This document shows, piece after piece, positions 32,801 to 45,260 of a stretch of 64,000 nucleotides of DNA. A program made the position numbers and the translations under genes. The stretch spans positions 16,126,169 to 16,190,168 of the forward strand of contig NC_133288.1 of assembly GCF_005239225.2 (NCBI RefSeq). Reading direction: 5' to 3'. Source of the DNA: Populus alba (lineage: Eukaryota; Streptophyta; Magnoliopsida; Malpighiales; Salicaceae). Under the pieces are notes generated by a model. The model was not told the DNA's origin, did no database searches, and worked only from the letters and a program-made list of their open reading frames with translations. Positions within the stretch are counted from its first letter, which is position 1. Each line of letters opens with the position of its first letter.

Positions 32801-34429
32801 ACTATATATATATATAAAAATAATTGACATGTTATTTGAATTATTATTCAACTTTTTCATGGTTCTTTTAAATAATATTATAGGTTTTATGGGAAATTAA
32901 CAATTTCAGTTTCAATTATTATGTACCTAATAGTAAAAAATAAGAAACAATTGCTCATAAATATTTAATGAAAATAAAATTTCTATTCTTTAGACTTTTT
33001 GATGAATTTTTATTGTGATTTTAGCACATTTATTATTATTTTTCCTTCAATAACATACAAGATATATAAACATTATTTTAATATTCTTTAAACTTGCTTT
33101 TAAGATCATGAGAGCTTTTTATTTAAAAGAACATGGCTTGTATTAAAAAGAAATATGCTTTTGTTAAAAACAATAAAGAGATGCACTGATAATGTGTTTT
33201 AATAAAATAAAAGTATTAACGATAACTTAAAATAAAGTTGAAAAAATCAAAAGAAAGGTATAGATCAAGATATTCAATATTACAAGACGAAAACTTTACC
33301 AAGATGGTATAGATCAAGTTATTCAAAAAATTATAGATGAATCAAAATAATATTTTTAAAAAAATTAAATACAAACAACACCATAAAAAAAATCTCTACA
33401 TAAAAAAAAAGGGGTTAAATCAGCAAAAAAAAAAAAATAAACAGAAGAGAGATATTAATTGCAACATAAATTTAAAAATTATTTTAAAATATGATATATA
33501 AAAAAAAATCAGTAAAAAAGAAGAAGCAATACTAGAAGAAAAATAATAGATTGGTTGTCATAGGCTTAACTTGTTAAACCTATGACTCGGCCTATGAACT
33601 CAAAGGTTTAAATATTTTTTCCCTTAAATTTATGTTCAATCTTAAAAAAAAAAAAGGGCAAAATAGCAGCGCCTCTATTTTTTTTTTTAAAAAAAAAGTT
33701 GGTGACATGTCACCTGCCAAAACAAATGATGTGTTGTCTGTGAAGCTAGATTCCAGCCACCATAGTGGTGGTAAGAAAATCGAGTAGCTAGTCTTTTGGC
33801 TAAAAACATTAATTTTTAAACTATTTTAACCCAAAAACAACTCACCAACATCCTTATAACACTAAAAAACCATTTCATCAACTCCAAATATCCAAAAAAA
33901 TGGTCCAAAAACTTAAAATCAAATCAGTTTAGTTTTTAGTTTCTCGGATTATATCTAGTTTTTCATGCAACTTTGAGACTCTAAAAAACCACCATGAAAC
34001 CCGTGGACACCAAGAAAACTCATTTTGGTGGTCAAAAATAGAGTAAACGATGACGTTTTCTCTCATTGTTGGAATTTAGTAACCTCTCTCTCTTTTCTCT
34101 AACTAGAATAAAAATAACACAAATAAAACTGAAATTGATTTAAAAAAAATTAAAAGGATTTAAATTGTTTACATTACGTTATTTTAAAGATCGATGACCT
34201 AAGTGTATTTTTTATGGAATCCCTAGTGCACCACCAATGTTTGATGTCTTTCTTTATTTCAGTCCCCTTTTCAACTTCATCATTGACTAAGAATTCAAAA
34301 GCGATGCCTTTGAGTAAAACATGCAAAGATAAACTTTGAGAACCAAAATGGATTATTGAAAAAATACACAATATGTCCACGGTGTTTTGTGAGTGCGTGA
34401 ACAATATCGGCTCAAAAGTAAACACTCCA
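29861..34429. repeat. AT-rich repeat field with decayed dispersed repeats
   Basis: No gene is supported. At 30820-31360 a repeated word set occurs three times (gtcaactcgagttaactc-like, 'cccgggttatgaaat' like, 'aacctcatagaaa' like), and the same words in the opposite orientation recur at 33540-33620 and 38490-39420. A (ta)n run lies at 32799-32815. The block 33700-34110 resembles a decayed member of the family also seen at 52680 and 54010 (opposite orientation). Confidence 0.5.
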
Positions 34430-35000
34430 AATTAACCTTTTACATTTCAACTTAATCGGTGATCATGCAGCCTGACAATTAATTAGTACTAATCATATTG
34501 ATCAAGATGTTAAGCTAACCCACTAGCAAATACATTTTCGTTTTCTTTGTTCGTTTTGTTTTCTTCCTCATGTTTACATACACTAATGCTAAGCTGACGG
34601 AGCTTGCTCTTCTTTATTCTAGGCCTCCTTCCTGTTGTACAGAAAGCAAAGGAAATTGATTTGGATGAGAGGTCGTCTGGAAGACCAAGTACATGATCCA
34701 AATTAAGCAGGACCCTTTCCCTTTCTGGCTTTGGGGAAAAAGGTCTCTAATCTCAATCATTTGCTTCTCGACGACGAGAGGGAATATGCTGCGCCAGCCC
34801 CTGCCTCTCTCTCGAGGCCACGAAGGGGCAACGGGGCTGCAAAAGTTTTCGAAAAAAAGTTTTGTACAATAATTGTACTGTGCTCCTGTGGCCATTGCTC
34901 TTGAATTCACCAAATGTCAAAGGCTGCAATTATAGCTGCGATGTTCTTTTTTATTGAGTTAGCCAAATGGGGCAATTCAATTGGTGGGAGAGAAAGCGAA
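34430..35000 (-). other. GC-richer island with unrecognised open frames
   Basis: About 34550-34930 is clearly richer in G and C than its surroundings and carries two overlapping minus frames (34614-34913 from ATG; 34510-34701 without ATG). The translation (MVNSRAMATGAQYNYC…) has no motif I know and no matching splice pattern. It may be a relic of a gene or an inserted fragment. Confidence 0.25.
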
Positions 35001-37098
35001 ACCAACAACTAGAAATGGGTCCATTAATTGTCGAGTTACGAGAGGTTGCTGCAGCTGAAGTGGCATTGCAAGCATTTCTGCCTTTTTTTTTTTTTTTTTT
35101 GATTGCTAGTTTGTAGGATTGCGCACATCACAATTAATTTTGATAAAAACATCATAAATATCTTGCAAATCCAATAAACATATAAGCACCACTGAAAAAT
35201 AATGCACAATAAAAAATTCAAACTCATATACAACAACAAAAAAAACAAATCTCTTTCACCGCTCAGCCACAACCTCATCTATGTCATTATTTTGTTATCG
35301 GCGCAAGAGAGGAGGGAAATAAAATAATTAATTCAAAATACCAAATAGCAGTTCATTTTACAACCACCACGAACCCCTTTTGCTTTGATGTCATGCGTAC
35401 TTTCGAGCCAGTTTTGCTTTCAGGGATAAATTTCTATGTAGGTGAGGTTTAGAAATATCAAGTCCTTTCAGCTAAAATACGTAGATGTTTTGAAACAAGT
35501 GCTTAGCTAAATTGACGTTGTCTTACAGCATAAAATTACCAAAAACTAAAGAGGAGGTGGACTCTCTTCTCAACGGTTAATTTGAAAGTTCACTTGAAAA
35601 TATTTTATTTTTTTAATATTTTTTTAAAATATTATCTAAAAATTTTTATATAGTTAAATTATATTTTTACTAATTATTCAAATTATTTTTAAATCCCATC
35701 AAATTAACTAGATTATATCAATTCAATCTTTCATATAATTTTTTTAAAAAAATTCTATTATAAAACAAATTAATAATGCCTGAAGTTTTTTTGAACCAAC
35801 TTGATACATAGATGATCTAGCATGAAAAGCATTAAAGCACTTTTGGATGTAAGTACGTAATTGAGCATTTTGGATATATTAGGGATTTAATTATGAAAGA
35901 TAGGTTGAAGATTTAATTCAGAATTTACTGTATATAATAGGGTATTTGAGAGTGTAATGACAGGTTATTTTTTAAAGTGTTTTATGCTTGAAAAAAACAT
36001 TAAAATAATATTTTTTAAAAAAATTATTTCTAATATTAGTACATCAAAAAAATAATTTGAAAAACATCAAAAAAATAATTTAAAGTGAAGAAAAAAAATA
36101 ATTCAAATTTTTTAAAAATTAATTATAAAATATAAAAACAAACCGGTTATAAGTTAAGGACTACTCAAGGTTAATCTTTTGTATATTAAACAGAATAAAC
36201 TATTTGGTGATAAAATAAACTATCCATGATAGTTCGTGATTTATAATCTCTTTCTTTTTCGATGAAAGCACTATGATTTGTCTAATCTTTTTGGTTGAAG
36301 TAGATTTACTTTACACAATAATTTTGTTTATATAGACCGTTAACAAGGATTTTTTTAAAAAAAAAAATTCAGAAATAAAGTGAAGTGAGAAACTAGAAAT
36401 AAAGTTTTATAATGCTCAGAAAGAATCGTATCTAATCCTACTAAAAAAATAATAAAAAAATCTCTTTTATAATAAAAGAAATTTTTTTTTTAATTTCCTC
36501 TTTCTTATTTTTCTTTACCTTTATATCTTTAGACTATTTATAACGAGAAACATCAAATTTCTTAGATCTACCACTATTGTAATTTTGCCAATCCTTCCAG
36601 CACGGACTAATTAAAAAAGAAGGGAAAAGGTACACGTGAATACCGTAGCTAAAGGATCGAACGCAACATTTTTTATTTTTATTTTTATCCGGGTATTTCT
36701 ATACTTTTTTTAAAAAATAAAACTAGTTTTATTTGGATTAATGAGTATTCTTCTTAATAAATATATTTTTTAAAATTTAAATTTATATTTTTATCTATAT
36801 AAAAATATAACAATAACTTAACCGTTAAACTATCTTTTTATTAGTAAAAACACAAAATTGTATTAATAAAATATCAGACACGTGATAGGCATGTTGGTAT
36901 TTTTCTCCGATAACTGAACACACTCCTCCTTGCATGTTTTACTGATGGTATAACTTTTGTTTTAAAAATGTATTTTAGATATTAAATTTATATTCTTTAT
37001 AATTTTAATATATTAATATTAAAAAAATTATTTTAATATATTTTTATGTAAAACAATTTTTTAAAAAAAATTATATTTCATGACAACAAACATACAAT
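35001..37098. other. AT-rich intergenic stretch
   Basis: I see T- and A-runs and a partial family A MITE core around 35955-36080. There is no gene. Confidence 0.45.
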
Positions 37099-37308
37099 TA
37101 AGGCCTTGTTTGTTTCCAGGAATTCACTTTCCTGGAAACCATTTCCTCACTTTCCCATGTTTGGCAATACATGGAAAATGAGTCAAAGGAAATGTAATTC
37201 CAGTCAAAGGAAAATGTTAAGTTTAACATAAGGAAAGTGTTTTCCGTTTTTAATTCTCGGAAAACACTTCCTGCGGGAGCCAATGCTGCGTTGTCATGTT
37301 TTTATGTA

Positions 37309-37361
37309 ACTGTTCATGTTAATTGCACTGTTCATTGAACAGTGCAATTAACATGAACAGT
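37309..37361. repeat. Perfect 26-bp inverted repeat with one-base spacer
   Basis: The left arm (37309-37334, actgttcatgttaattgcac…) is exactly complementary to the right arm (37336-37361). It lies inside the Harbinger-like element. The DNA could form a cruciform and the RNA a near-loopless hairpin. Confidence 0.95.
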
Positions 37362-37371
37362 GTATTGTATA

Positions 37372-37400
37372 CACTGTTCACTAAAAAATAGTGAACAGTG
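37372..37400. repeat. Second hairpin, 12-bp arms
   Basis: The arms cactgttcacta (37372-37383) and tagtgaacagtg (37389-37400) flank a five-A loop. They share the tgttca/tgaaca core with the 26-bp hairpin just upstream. A further gcactgttcac follows at 37411-37421. Confidence 0.92.
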
Positions 37401-37988
37401 CCGTTTTAGTGCACTGTTCACTTGCCTGCGGGACTTTTTTTTTTTTAAACATTAAAAAAAATAGTTTAGAGTGAATTTTATACCTTAATATTTTATCCAA
37501 TTTTATTATATGCTAAAATATTATTAAAACTATAGTTTTTGTCGGGTGTATTTTGTACGTAATGAAATTATAAATGGTTTCATAGAATAGTAAAAAATAT
37601 TTCACAAGCTTATTTCTTTATAATATGGATATATATAGTTATATTTTATAAAAATAAGCTATGTATGAATATAGAATATAATAAAAAAAATTCATCATTA
37701 TACATTTTAGATTTTATTTTTTTATTGTAAGTGATTAAATATTTTATATATATTAGATAAATTTGAAAAAAAAATTAATTTATTAATAAATTATTTCCAA
37801 TTCATTTCCATAACACACCAACACTGGAAAGTGTTTTCCATAACACTACCAAACATCGGAAAATACTTTCCAGGAATTCACTTTCCCGGAATTCATTTTC
37901 CAAAAGGAATTCACTTTCCAGGAATTCACTTTCCCCGGAATTCATTTTCCAAAAGGAATTCACTTTCCTGCAAACAAACGGGGCCTAA

Positions 37989-39742
37989 CTTGTTGCCCTC
38001 TTTCCCCATTCCATAACAATTTTTATATTTTTTTTTCATATAAAACAATATTTAAATTAACTAATTTAATATTTTTCAAGAAAGTACACGTGGAAATAGC
38101 TTTGAAAACGTAAGGAAAACCAAAAACAGTCCCCAAATGATCTTCACCCGCCACTCAACTCCCCACCATTCATAACTCCCCACGTGTCACTTGCTTTATC
38201 ACCGGCAACCGAGCGCCGCAAAATGACATCAACCTAGCCAAACTTTGTTGTAAGCATGACACAACATATATTATAAATTATAAATAAAGCTAATTGGTGA
38301 AGGAGAAAACACTAATTCCCCGCACCCATTAGATATGTGGATTATAAAAGTGTTAGTTTTTTTTTTTTTTTTTTTATGGCATTTTGACTTCTTTTTTCCC
38401 TTTAGTTATTAATTTTTTTTAATTCTTATATAATGTGTTTATAGGAAATTTAAAGTGGATAATTTATTTTAATTTATCTTTATATAGTTATTATAGTATC
38501 AAAAAAAAATATTCACAACATTGGGCTGATATCATAAAATATCTCAGTATCGAGATATAATCTATTTTTTTAAAAAAATATAGTTGAATAAAAAATAATT
38601 TTTTAAAAACTAGGTTATTAAACTCTTGTGGAGTCAATAATCTGGTTTGTGAGTTTGATGAGATAACCCTGGTTGTCCCTGTTTGTGGGTTTAGCAAGGA
38701 ACTTTTTCTTTTTCTTTTTTCTAATTGAACTTAATTATGTGATCGTTTATTTTTTCATCATATAATTAATAAAATAGTTTTTTAAAAAACATGTTATTAA
38801 GTTTTAGAAAGTTTGTAGGCTTGTTGACGTGTATGGCAAGTTTAACCCCTTTTTTATATATATAAATTTATTCTTTTTTAATTTCATCACTTGATATTAA
38901 ATTAATAAAGAATTGAGTTTCATAATTTATTGTTTTGTTTTCAATAGGTTATTATTGTCTTAAAAAAATCTCAGTGTTGATTTGACGCTCGATTTGTGAT
39001 TGTTTATTTTTATTATCATATAGTTAAATAAACAATAGTTTAGAAGAAAAACAGGTTATTAATCCTAATGGAATCCATTATCCAATTGCGAGTTTGATGC
39101 ATTGATTTAGGATACCCAATTCACAGGTTTAGTGAAACACCCATCAAACCTGATATTGTTTTTTTTCCTTCACTCTTATTCAATATTGGATTGGTTGAGA
39201 AATGAATTTTGTAATTTATTTTTTTTCTACTTTCTATAGGGTTATTATGATATCAAATAAATGTGTTTTTAGGGTTGATGCTTGATTTTGAAAGCATCTA
39301 ATGTTATCATAAAATTAAAAAAAATTATAAAAATAACAAAGTTATTAAATCTATTAAAATCCATGACTTAGGTCACAAGGTGATCAAGGTCAATCCAATT
39401 TAGCACCGTCTCAATATAAAAAAATCATCTTAATTTTTTTTAAAAAATTATAATATGTTTTTACTGTCATCCAAGTTACTTTTGAAATTATTAAATTAAA
39501 TAATTCACTTTGAATTAGCTCTCATTACGGTTTTCGAAACTCGAGCTAGCAAGGAGCCGAGTTGACATGTTTCAAGATTGAATTTGATTGATTTTAATGA
39601 TGTTGATAATAAAAAAAAAAATCTTCTTACTCAACATTTTTTTAAGTTAAAAAAGGAGTTTAACGAGCAGCAGAGCATGGAGATATGTACTAATTAATGC
39701 TAAAAAAGTTAAGTGTATATGTAAGGACTAAGCTCCTATTTG
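37989..39742. repeat. AT-rich stretch with dispersed poplar-type repeat
   Basis: At 38490-39420 the words 'gttattaaactcttgtgg', 'gagtttgatg', 'ttaatattggattg' and 'aattgagttt…aattta' recur in about three rough units of 300 bp. The same words occur at 47900-48980 and, inverted, at 30820-31360. The run at 38358-38376 is poly-T. No gene is seen. Confidence 0.45.
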
Positions 39743-39895
39743 GTATTGCGATCAAATAGAAGTTGAGCAAAATTTTTTTAAAAAATTAATTTGTTTAAAA
39801 TTAATTTTTTTATTGTTTTAATGTGTTAATATAAAAAATATTATTTTAATATATTTCAACATTTTAAAAAATAATTATTACTATATTAAAAAAAA
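39743..39895. mobile_element. MITE-like element, family A, divergent copy
   Basis: It shows ctatttggtattgcgatcaa at the left, ttgttttaatgtgttaat in the middle and an AT core. The right end is lost in an A-run. It lies about 470 bp upstream of the TGA leader ATG. Confidence 0.5.
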
Positions 39896-40203
39896 AAAAA
39901 AGGTACGTTAAAGTTACAAGGGATGGCGACGGTAACGGGTTGACTGTAGTAACGTTCAAAAACAAAGCAAAAAGGAAATAAAAGGAAGAGTCTCTTTCAG
40001 TGATTATGAGATTAATTTTTTTTTATTCTGTTTTCTTTTGTGGACTTTGGAGAGTCCCTTTTGGGTCTTGTTTACTTGCAAGGAATGGATGGTGGTGATG
40101 TTCATTCCTGATGCCAACTAGTATTAAAGACAGTGAACCAGTGTTAGATTTTTTAGGTTTAATTTCTTGGACTTGCTGGATTACTTGAATTGCTTGAGAG
40201 ATT

Positions 40204-40413
40204 TTGGTAGTAAGAGCTGAATTACATACACACAGAGCCCCCCAAAAGAAGAAGAAGAAGAAGAAGAAGCAGCAGCAGCAGCAAACTTTGTTCGTTTATT
40301 ATTGTATTTTTTTCCCCTTCAAGGGGGTCTCTTCTTTTTGGCTACTTGGGAAAGTTGAGACTTATGGCGTCGTTTTTGCAAATTAATGATCCATTGAAGC
40401 ATGCTGTACAGAG
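40204..40413 (+). promoter_or_regulatory. Probable leader exon of the TGA gene with AAG/CAG microsatellite and uORF
   Basis: The segment ends in CAGAG before GTTAGTG (40413/40414), a good donor. It contains an (AAG)n-(CAG)n microsatellite (about 40247-40282). An upstream ATG at 40364 opens MASFLQINDPLKHAVQ and runs to the donor. Joined to an acceptor at 41918 it would stop after three more codons, just before the main ATG. If the acceptor is instead at 41930 the frame would run into the TGA protein and add 17 residues. The true first base of the transcript cannot be read. Confidence 0.55.
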
Positions 40414-41931
40414 GTTAGTGAAGGCTGATGACTTACTTTAATCAGTATTTTCCGGATCTTGGTTTTATTTACACTTGTGTCCGGATTAATTGGAAAGGGA
40501 AGTTACACAGTATTGGTGCGGATAAAAGCATGCTTTTCTGTGTTTAATGGTTATTTCTGAGTTTGTGTGTTTAGGTTAGATAAAGGGTCCTTTCTTTTGG
40601 ATGGTCTCTTTATGTTTAAGCAATAGCATGTTTGCTTTATGCCATATATAAGAACAACTTGATCGATTAAGAGTGAGCCCAATTCACCATCGATTCTGTT
40701 TTTATTCCTTCTTGTTTAACATAGTTTTGTTTTGAGTGGTTGATTTTGTGGAAAAAGAATCATCCCTTGAAGCCTTGCTTCCAAAAAAAAAAAAAAATTG
40801 AGATGGATTTAGGCCATAATGTTCATTGGCGTTTACTGTTGGATGAAACCACATAGGTTTCTGGAGACAATAGCCACATAATTTATAGCTGATCATAGAC
40901 CATTCATTCAATCTTGCAGATACTATTTTTATTATTAGTGCATACTCCATATTTAGAGATTTTGAAGAGAACAAGTCTTGAAGCATTTTGAAAAGATTTA
41001 TTGTGATTTGAGGTGGACATTTGAAGCGAAATTTCCTCACGGCGTGGTCTTTGATTCGTTGTCAATCTGTAGAATGTCCTCACATGATAGAGAGGTTTCT
41101 AGAAACAAATATAAATGAAGAAACAGTAGGAAATGTTAACTAGCAAGTGAAGCAGCTTCCATCATTCAGTTATTTTAAGCAAGACATGAGGGCACCGTTG
41201 CTGATTTAGCTCAATAAACCAGTTGGAATCTCTAACATGGGAGTGCTGTGGGAGAATCAATATTGTGCGTTACCCTTGAAAAGTTGTCTGTCTGCTCTCT
41301 TTCCTGTTCCTACTTCCTCTGGCAAAGTAAATATGACATTGGTACGTTTTTTCATGTCCACAACATAGGTTGCCTTGCTTACCCCTAATTTATCCCTTAC
41401 CCTAATTTTTATCTCCCTTATCTATGTTGCTGATGCTGCCATTGTTGATGAGTCCATTACTTGGCAAATTTTTCGATGTGTTTGCCTTCATGAATGAACA
41501 AGAATAGCTAAAGTTGCCATGTCAGTGCATGTGTCTGATCATTAGAGTTTAACCTTAGTGAGTGTTTGATCTCTTAGCTTTGTAAGTCTACATAGCCTGA
41601 ATGACAATGCTTTAAAAGTTTTCTTTTGTATGTTTGTCTCCTGGATAGCACAACAATTCACGAAATTTGGGTTGGATTCTTTTGGAATCAGTTATCAGTA
41701 GATATCCTTTTGAGCTCTGTCCTTGGATGCGCATAGTTTTGACCCGAATCTTATTTCCCTTTTTCCTTTCCATTCTATTGATGTTTATGCTATGCATATT
41801 ATATCTTGTTTTGCTTAAGAATGACAAGTTCCATGTAATTTTATTACTACATTGATGTGATGCTGCAGCTGACTAAATGTGTCTGTTTTTTTTGCTCTGT
41901 TTTTCCATTTTTTATTAGATTCTTTTAGAGC

Positions 41932-44925
41932 ATGAGCTCTACGTCAACTCAAATTGCCGCCCTCAGAGGAATGGGCATTTATGAGCCCTTTAACCAGATT
42001 AGCTCATGGGCACATGCCTTCAGAGATGATGGTAGCCTAAACATTGGCCCATCCACAATTGTACAGGTGGATCCTGGGCTAGACAACAAGGTAATGATGC
42101 ATGATGTTTTCCTTCTAATTAATGAATGTTAGGGCTAACTATGCTTACCAGGCGGCCTGACTTTTCTGACTGACTTCTTCTAGAGTGAACCTGTTTCACA
42201 TGAATCAATGGAACCGTACAGAAGCGATCAAGAAGCACACAAACCTGCTGACAAGGTTATGAAAGTCCTTTCCTCTCTCTCGATTAATCAAAAACATATA
42301 AGCTATTATTCTTAAATTTCTTATGAATTATACCAGCTTTGTGTGGAACAAATGTGTAGCATGTGAATCCTTTGGGAAACAAGATGAAAAGATTGCTTCA
42401 AATAGAATCCACAAATGGGAATTTGTTGTTGCTACTATTCTCACATGAAGACTAGTAGTACACAAAATAATGAATTTGTGGATGCTTGAGCTTCTGAGAA
42501 GCATCCTTTCTTATTGAACTGGATTAAACTCAATGGGATTGGATGTTCCGTTTCTCTTTTGTGCGGAGATGAAAAATCAATGAATAGATGACTAACAGTG
42601 CACTTGAAATGTTCACAAATCTAACTGCAGATACAAAGACGTTTGGCACAAAATCGTGAAGCAGCTCGCAAAAGTCGCTTGCGGAAAAAGGTAGAGTTTA
42701 CTACATTCTTATACTAGTTTATGGTGATGAAAGGTATTTTAACATTGTAGTGCAGAATATTTATATTTCAACATTGTTTCTTAGGCTTATGTTCAACAAT
42801 TAGAATCCAGCCGATTGAAGTTGGCCCAGTTGGAGCAGGAACTTGAAAGAGCTAGGCACCAGGTGAGATAAAAACTCTATTCCATCTATTATGTTTCACT
42901 GTTTAACTACATGCATTTCCCTATTTATTGGTCACTGATGAAAATACTAGTTAGGATATCCTGGAACAACAAATTGTCTCTTCTAATAGCTCTGTAAATG
43001 CCTGACTGCAGGGTGCTTACTTAGGCAGTGCATCAAATTCTAGTCATTTAGGATTTTCAGGAACAGTAAATCCAGGTTTGTGATTCCATGTGCTAACTTG
43101 ATGATATTTGTACGGCATGACAAATCTTAGCAACCCATTGACACATAAAAGCATGATGAAGTAAACAGAAGAGTATACCTTACGGACTTATATGCAGAAA
43201 CTGATCTTCCTTGAAGGTTTCTCTTTTAGAGATTTATCTGAAAACATGGTGCCAGATGCCCCTCTTCATTTTTCGTTGCCAACTACAGATCAGAAAGTTG
43301 TTTATAAACTATCTGTCAAATGTTCTTTGCGTGTTTATTAAGGCACTATAGGTCCTGTTGTCTCTTCTTTCCTGTTTTTATTGCAAAATACTGATGGATG
43401 CATGCTGCTAATAAACTAATCACTAAATGCCTCTGCAGACAATTTATATTTATTTAATATCTATTCAAGGAATCCCGGAACTTTGGCCTTCAATTGCCTA
43501 ATTACCCCTTGAAACTATTTTGCATCTTTATCATGGTGATTGCATTTATTCTTTAATTCTTACATATGTGTTGTGATCTAAATGGTTCTGATCATTATTT
43601 CACAGGAATTGCTGCATTTGAGATGGAATATGGACATTGGGTTGAAGAACAACATAAGCAAATCTCTGAACTTAGGAAAGCATTGCAAGCTCATATAACT
43701 GATATTGAGCTCCGAATACTTGTTGAGAATGGCTTGAACCACTATAACAATCTTTTCCGTATGAAAGCAGATGCTGCGAAGGCTGATGTATTCTATCTGA
43801 TATCTGGCAAATGGAGAACGTCAGTAGAACGCTTCTTTCAGTGGATCGGAGGATTCCGCCCATCAGAACTTCTAAATGTAAGTCTTATTCCATATAATTT
43901 ATTGCTTGAAGACTGATTAGGTATTGGTGGTCCCTGATGATGCTGGCCTCTCTATTCATGAACTTTTCATTTCATTTTTTACTCAGGATACAAAGCTACC
44001 TTTATAGCATTATGTATCCTAAATATAGGATTGTGGGTCTTAATAGTAGCATATGGAGAAGTCACTGTCTATATATTTTGCTGTGATGGACTTCAGTATC
44101 AGCTTCTTCAAGAGACTGCATGCCTTTGTCTGCATTGTTCTAGCTTGCTAACTCTATCACTATTTGCCCGACATCTTTAGAATACATACATAAAATCTTA
44201 TTCCCTTTTTTTTTTTTTGTTAATATTCATTATTGTTATGTAGATTTTATTCATCAAACTTCTAACCCCCCCCCCTGCAGGTTCTCATGCCACAACTTGA
44301 GCCTTTGACTGATCAACAACTCGCGGATGTCTGTAACCTTCGTCAATCATCTCAGCAAGCTGAAGATGCTCTAACTCAAGGAATTGATAAACTCCAGCAG
44401 ACTCTGTCCCAAAGCATAGTAGCTGATATAATGGGTGTTGGGGGTTATGGTCAGAATGCTGATGCCATAGAGAAATTAGAAGCTCTCGAGGGATTTGTGA
44501 ACCAGGTAATAATTTCTTAGTGACATCTTGTTAGTTAATGTGCACTTGATATCTCTGAAAGCTGAATTAACTCATGTTTCATGAATTCCTTCCTCGTGTC
44601 ATACATAGCTCACTTAACTATTTTGAACAATACAAAACCAAGTCATAATCATATATATTAAACAAATATTGCTGTTGGGAATGCTGAATGTTTTTATTAA
44701 TTATGAGCACTCAACAATTTAACCCTTGATTCTTATCCGTACACTGGATCATGTTTCTCTTTTTAAAAACAGGCCGATCACCTTCGGCAACAAACTCTGC
44801 AGCATATGTCTCGGATATTAACAATGCGCCAAGCAGCTCGTGGTTTACTTGCATTAGGAGAGTACTTTCACCGTCTTCGTGCTCTCAGTTCTCTATGGGC
44901 CGCTCGTCCTCGTGAACCCACCTAG
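41932..44925 (+). CDS. TGA7: TGA-type bZIP transcription factor, clade III (TGA7/TGA3-like)
   Basis: Eight coding exons, all GT-AG and in phase: 41932-42090, 42184-42255, 42631-42690, 42785-42862, 43012-43075, 43606-43877, 44281-44505 and 44773-44925; 360 aa. TGA factors bind TGACG elements in defence promoters and work with NPR1-type co-activators in the nucleus. The N-terminus MSSTSTQIAALRGMGIYEPF with a following STIVQVDPGLD marks clade III. The basic region RRLAQNREAARKSRLRKK fills one exon and the zipper (AYVQQLESSRLKLAQLEQEL) the next. The DOG1-type C-terminal domain follows, with FEMEYGHWVEEQ, FFQWIGGFRPSELLN, LTDQQLADVCNLRQSSQQAE and the end SLWAARPREPT. All family blocks are present, so I expect a working gene. 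TGA3 and TGA7 cannot be separated without a tree. Confidence 0.95.
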
Positions 44926-45260
44926 TCAGCAGAGTTAGGATCCGAGAAAACCACTCATATCTAAGTTGATTTCCCTCAAGCACCTGTGCCTCTGCAGGGG
45001 AATGAGTTCTTGTGGCTTTTGTAATACGGACAAATATTTGATCCAGTTATATGTTTTTTCAAAGCAGTTATTCTTAAGTTTTAAAACGGTTCGTAAATAT
45101 GAATCTTAATGATGTGTTCCTGAAGCAGCAACCTTACTTAATTAAGTTGATGCTCGGTGCATGATGTATATATTGTTAAAAAGTGTTAGAAAGTTTCATT
45201 TGAAATGCAGGTCATGTTTGTACTACTTGGCTACCTCCCTGTTTAGGCATACGCGTGTTG
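44926..45260 (+). other. Probable 3' UTR of the TGA gene
   Basis: The sequence after the stop is less AT-rich than the following repeat field up to about 45250. No clear AATAAA is seen; the nearest candidates are weak. Confidence 0.4.

Larger units (their letters stand above)
37102..37985. mobile_element. PIF/Harbinger-like non-autonomous element (884 bp)
   Basis: The terminal inverted repeats are ggccttgtttgtttccagga (left) and the complement of tgcaaacaaacggggcc (right). The direct 3-mer TAA flanks it (37099-37101 and 37986-37988), the TWA target type of PIF/Harbinger transposons. Both arms contain many copies of ggaaagtg/cactttcc words. No transposase frame is present. A plus frame at 37831-38016 is only the translated repeat. 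Confidence 0.75.

Noticed and set aside
37309..37361. MicroRNA precursor
   Set aside because: A one-base loop and perfect arms do not fit a plant miRNA hairpin; kept as a palindrome only.
37831..38016. Repetitive peptide frame (HFPGIHFPKGIHFPG type)
   Set aside because: It is the translation of the short ggaaagtg repeat inside the Harbinger-like element.
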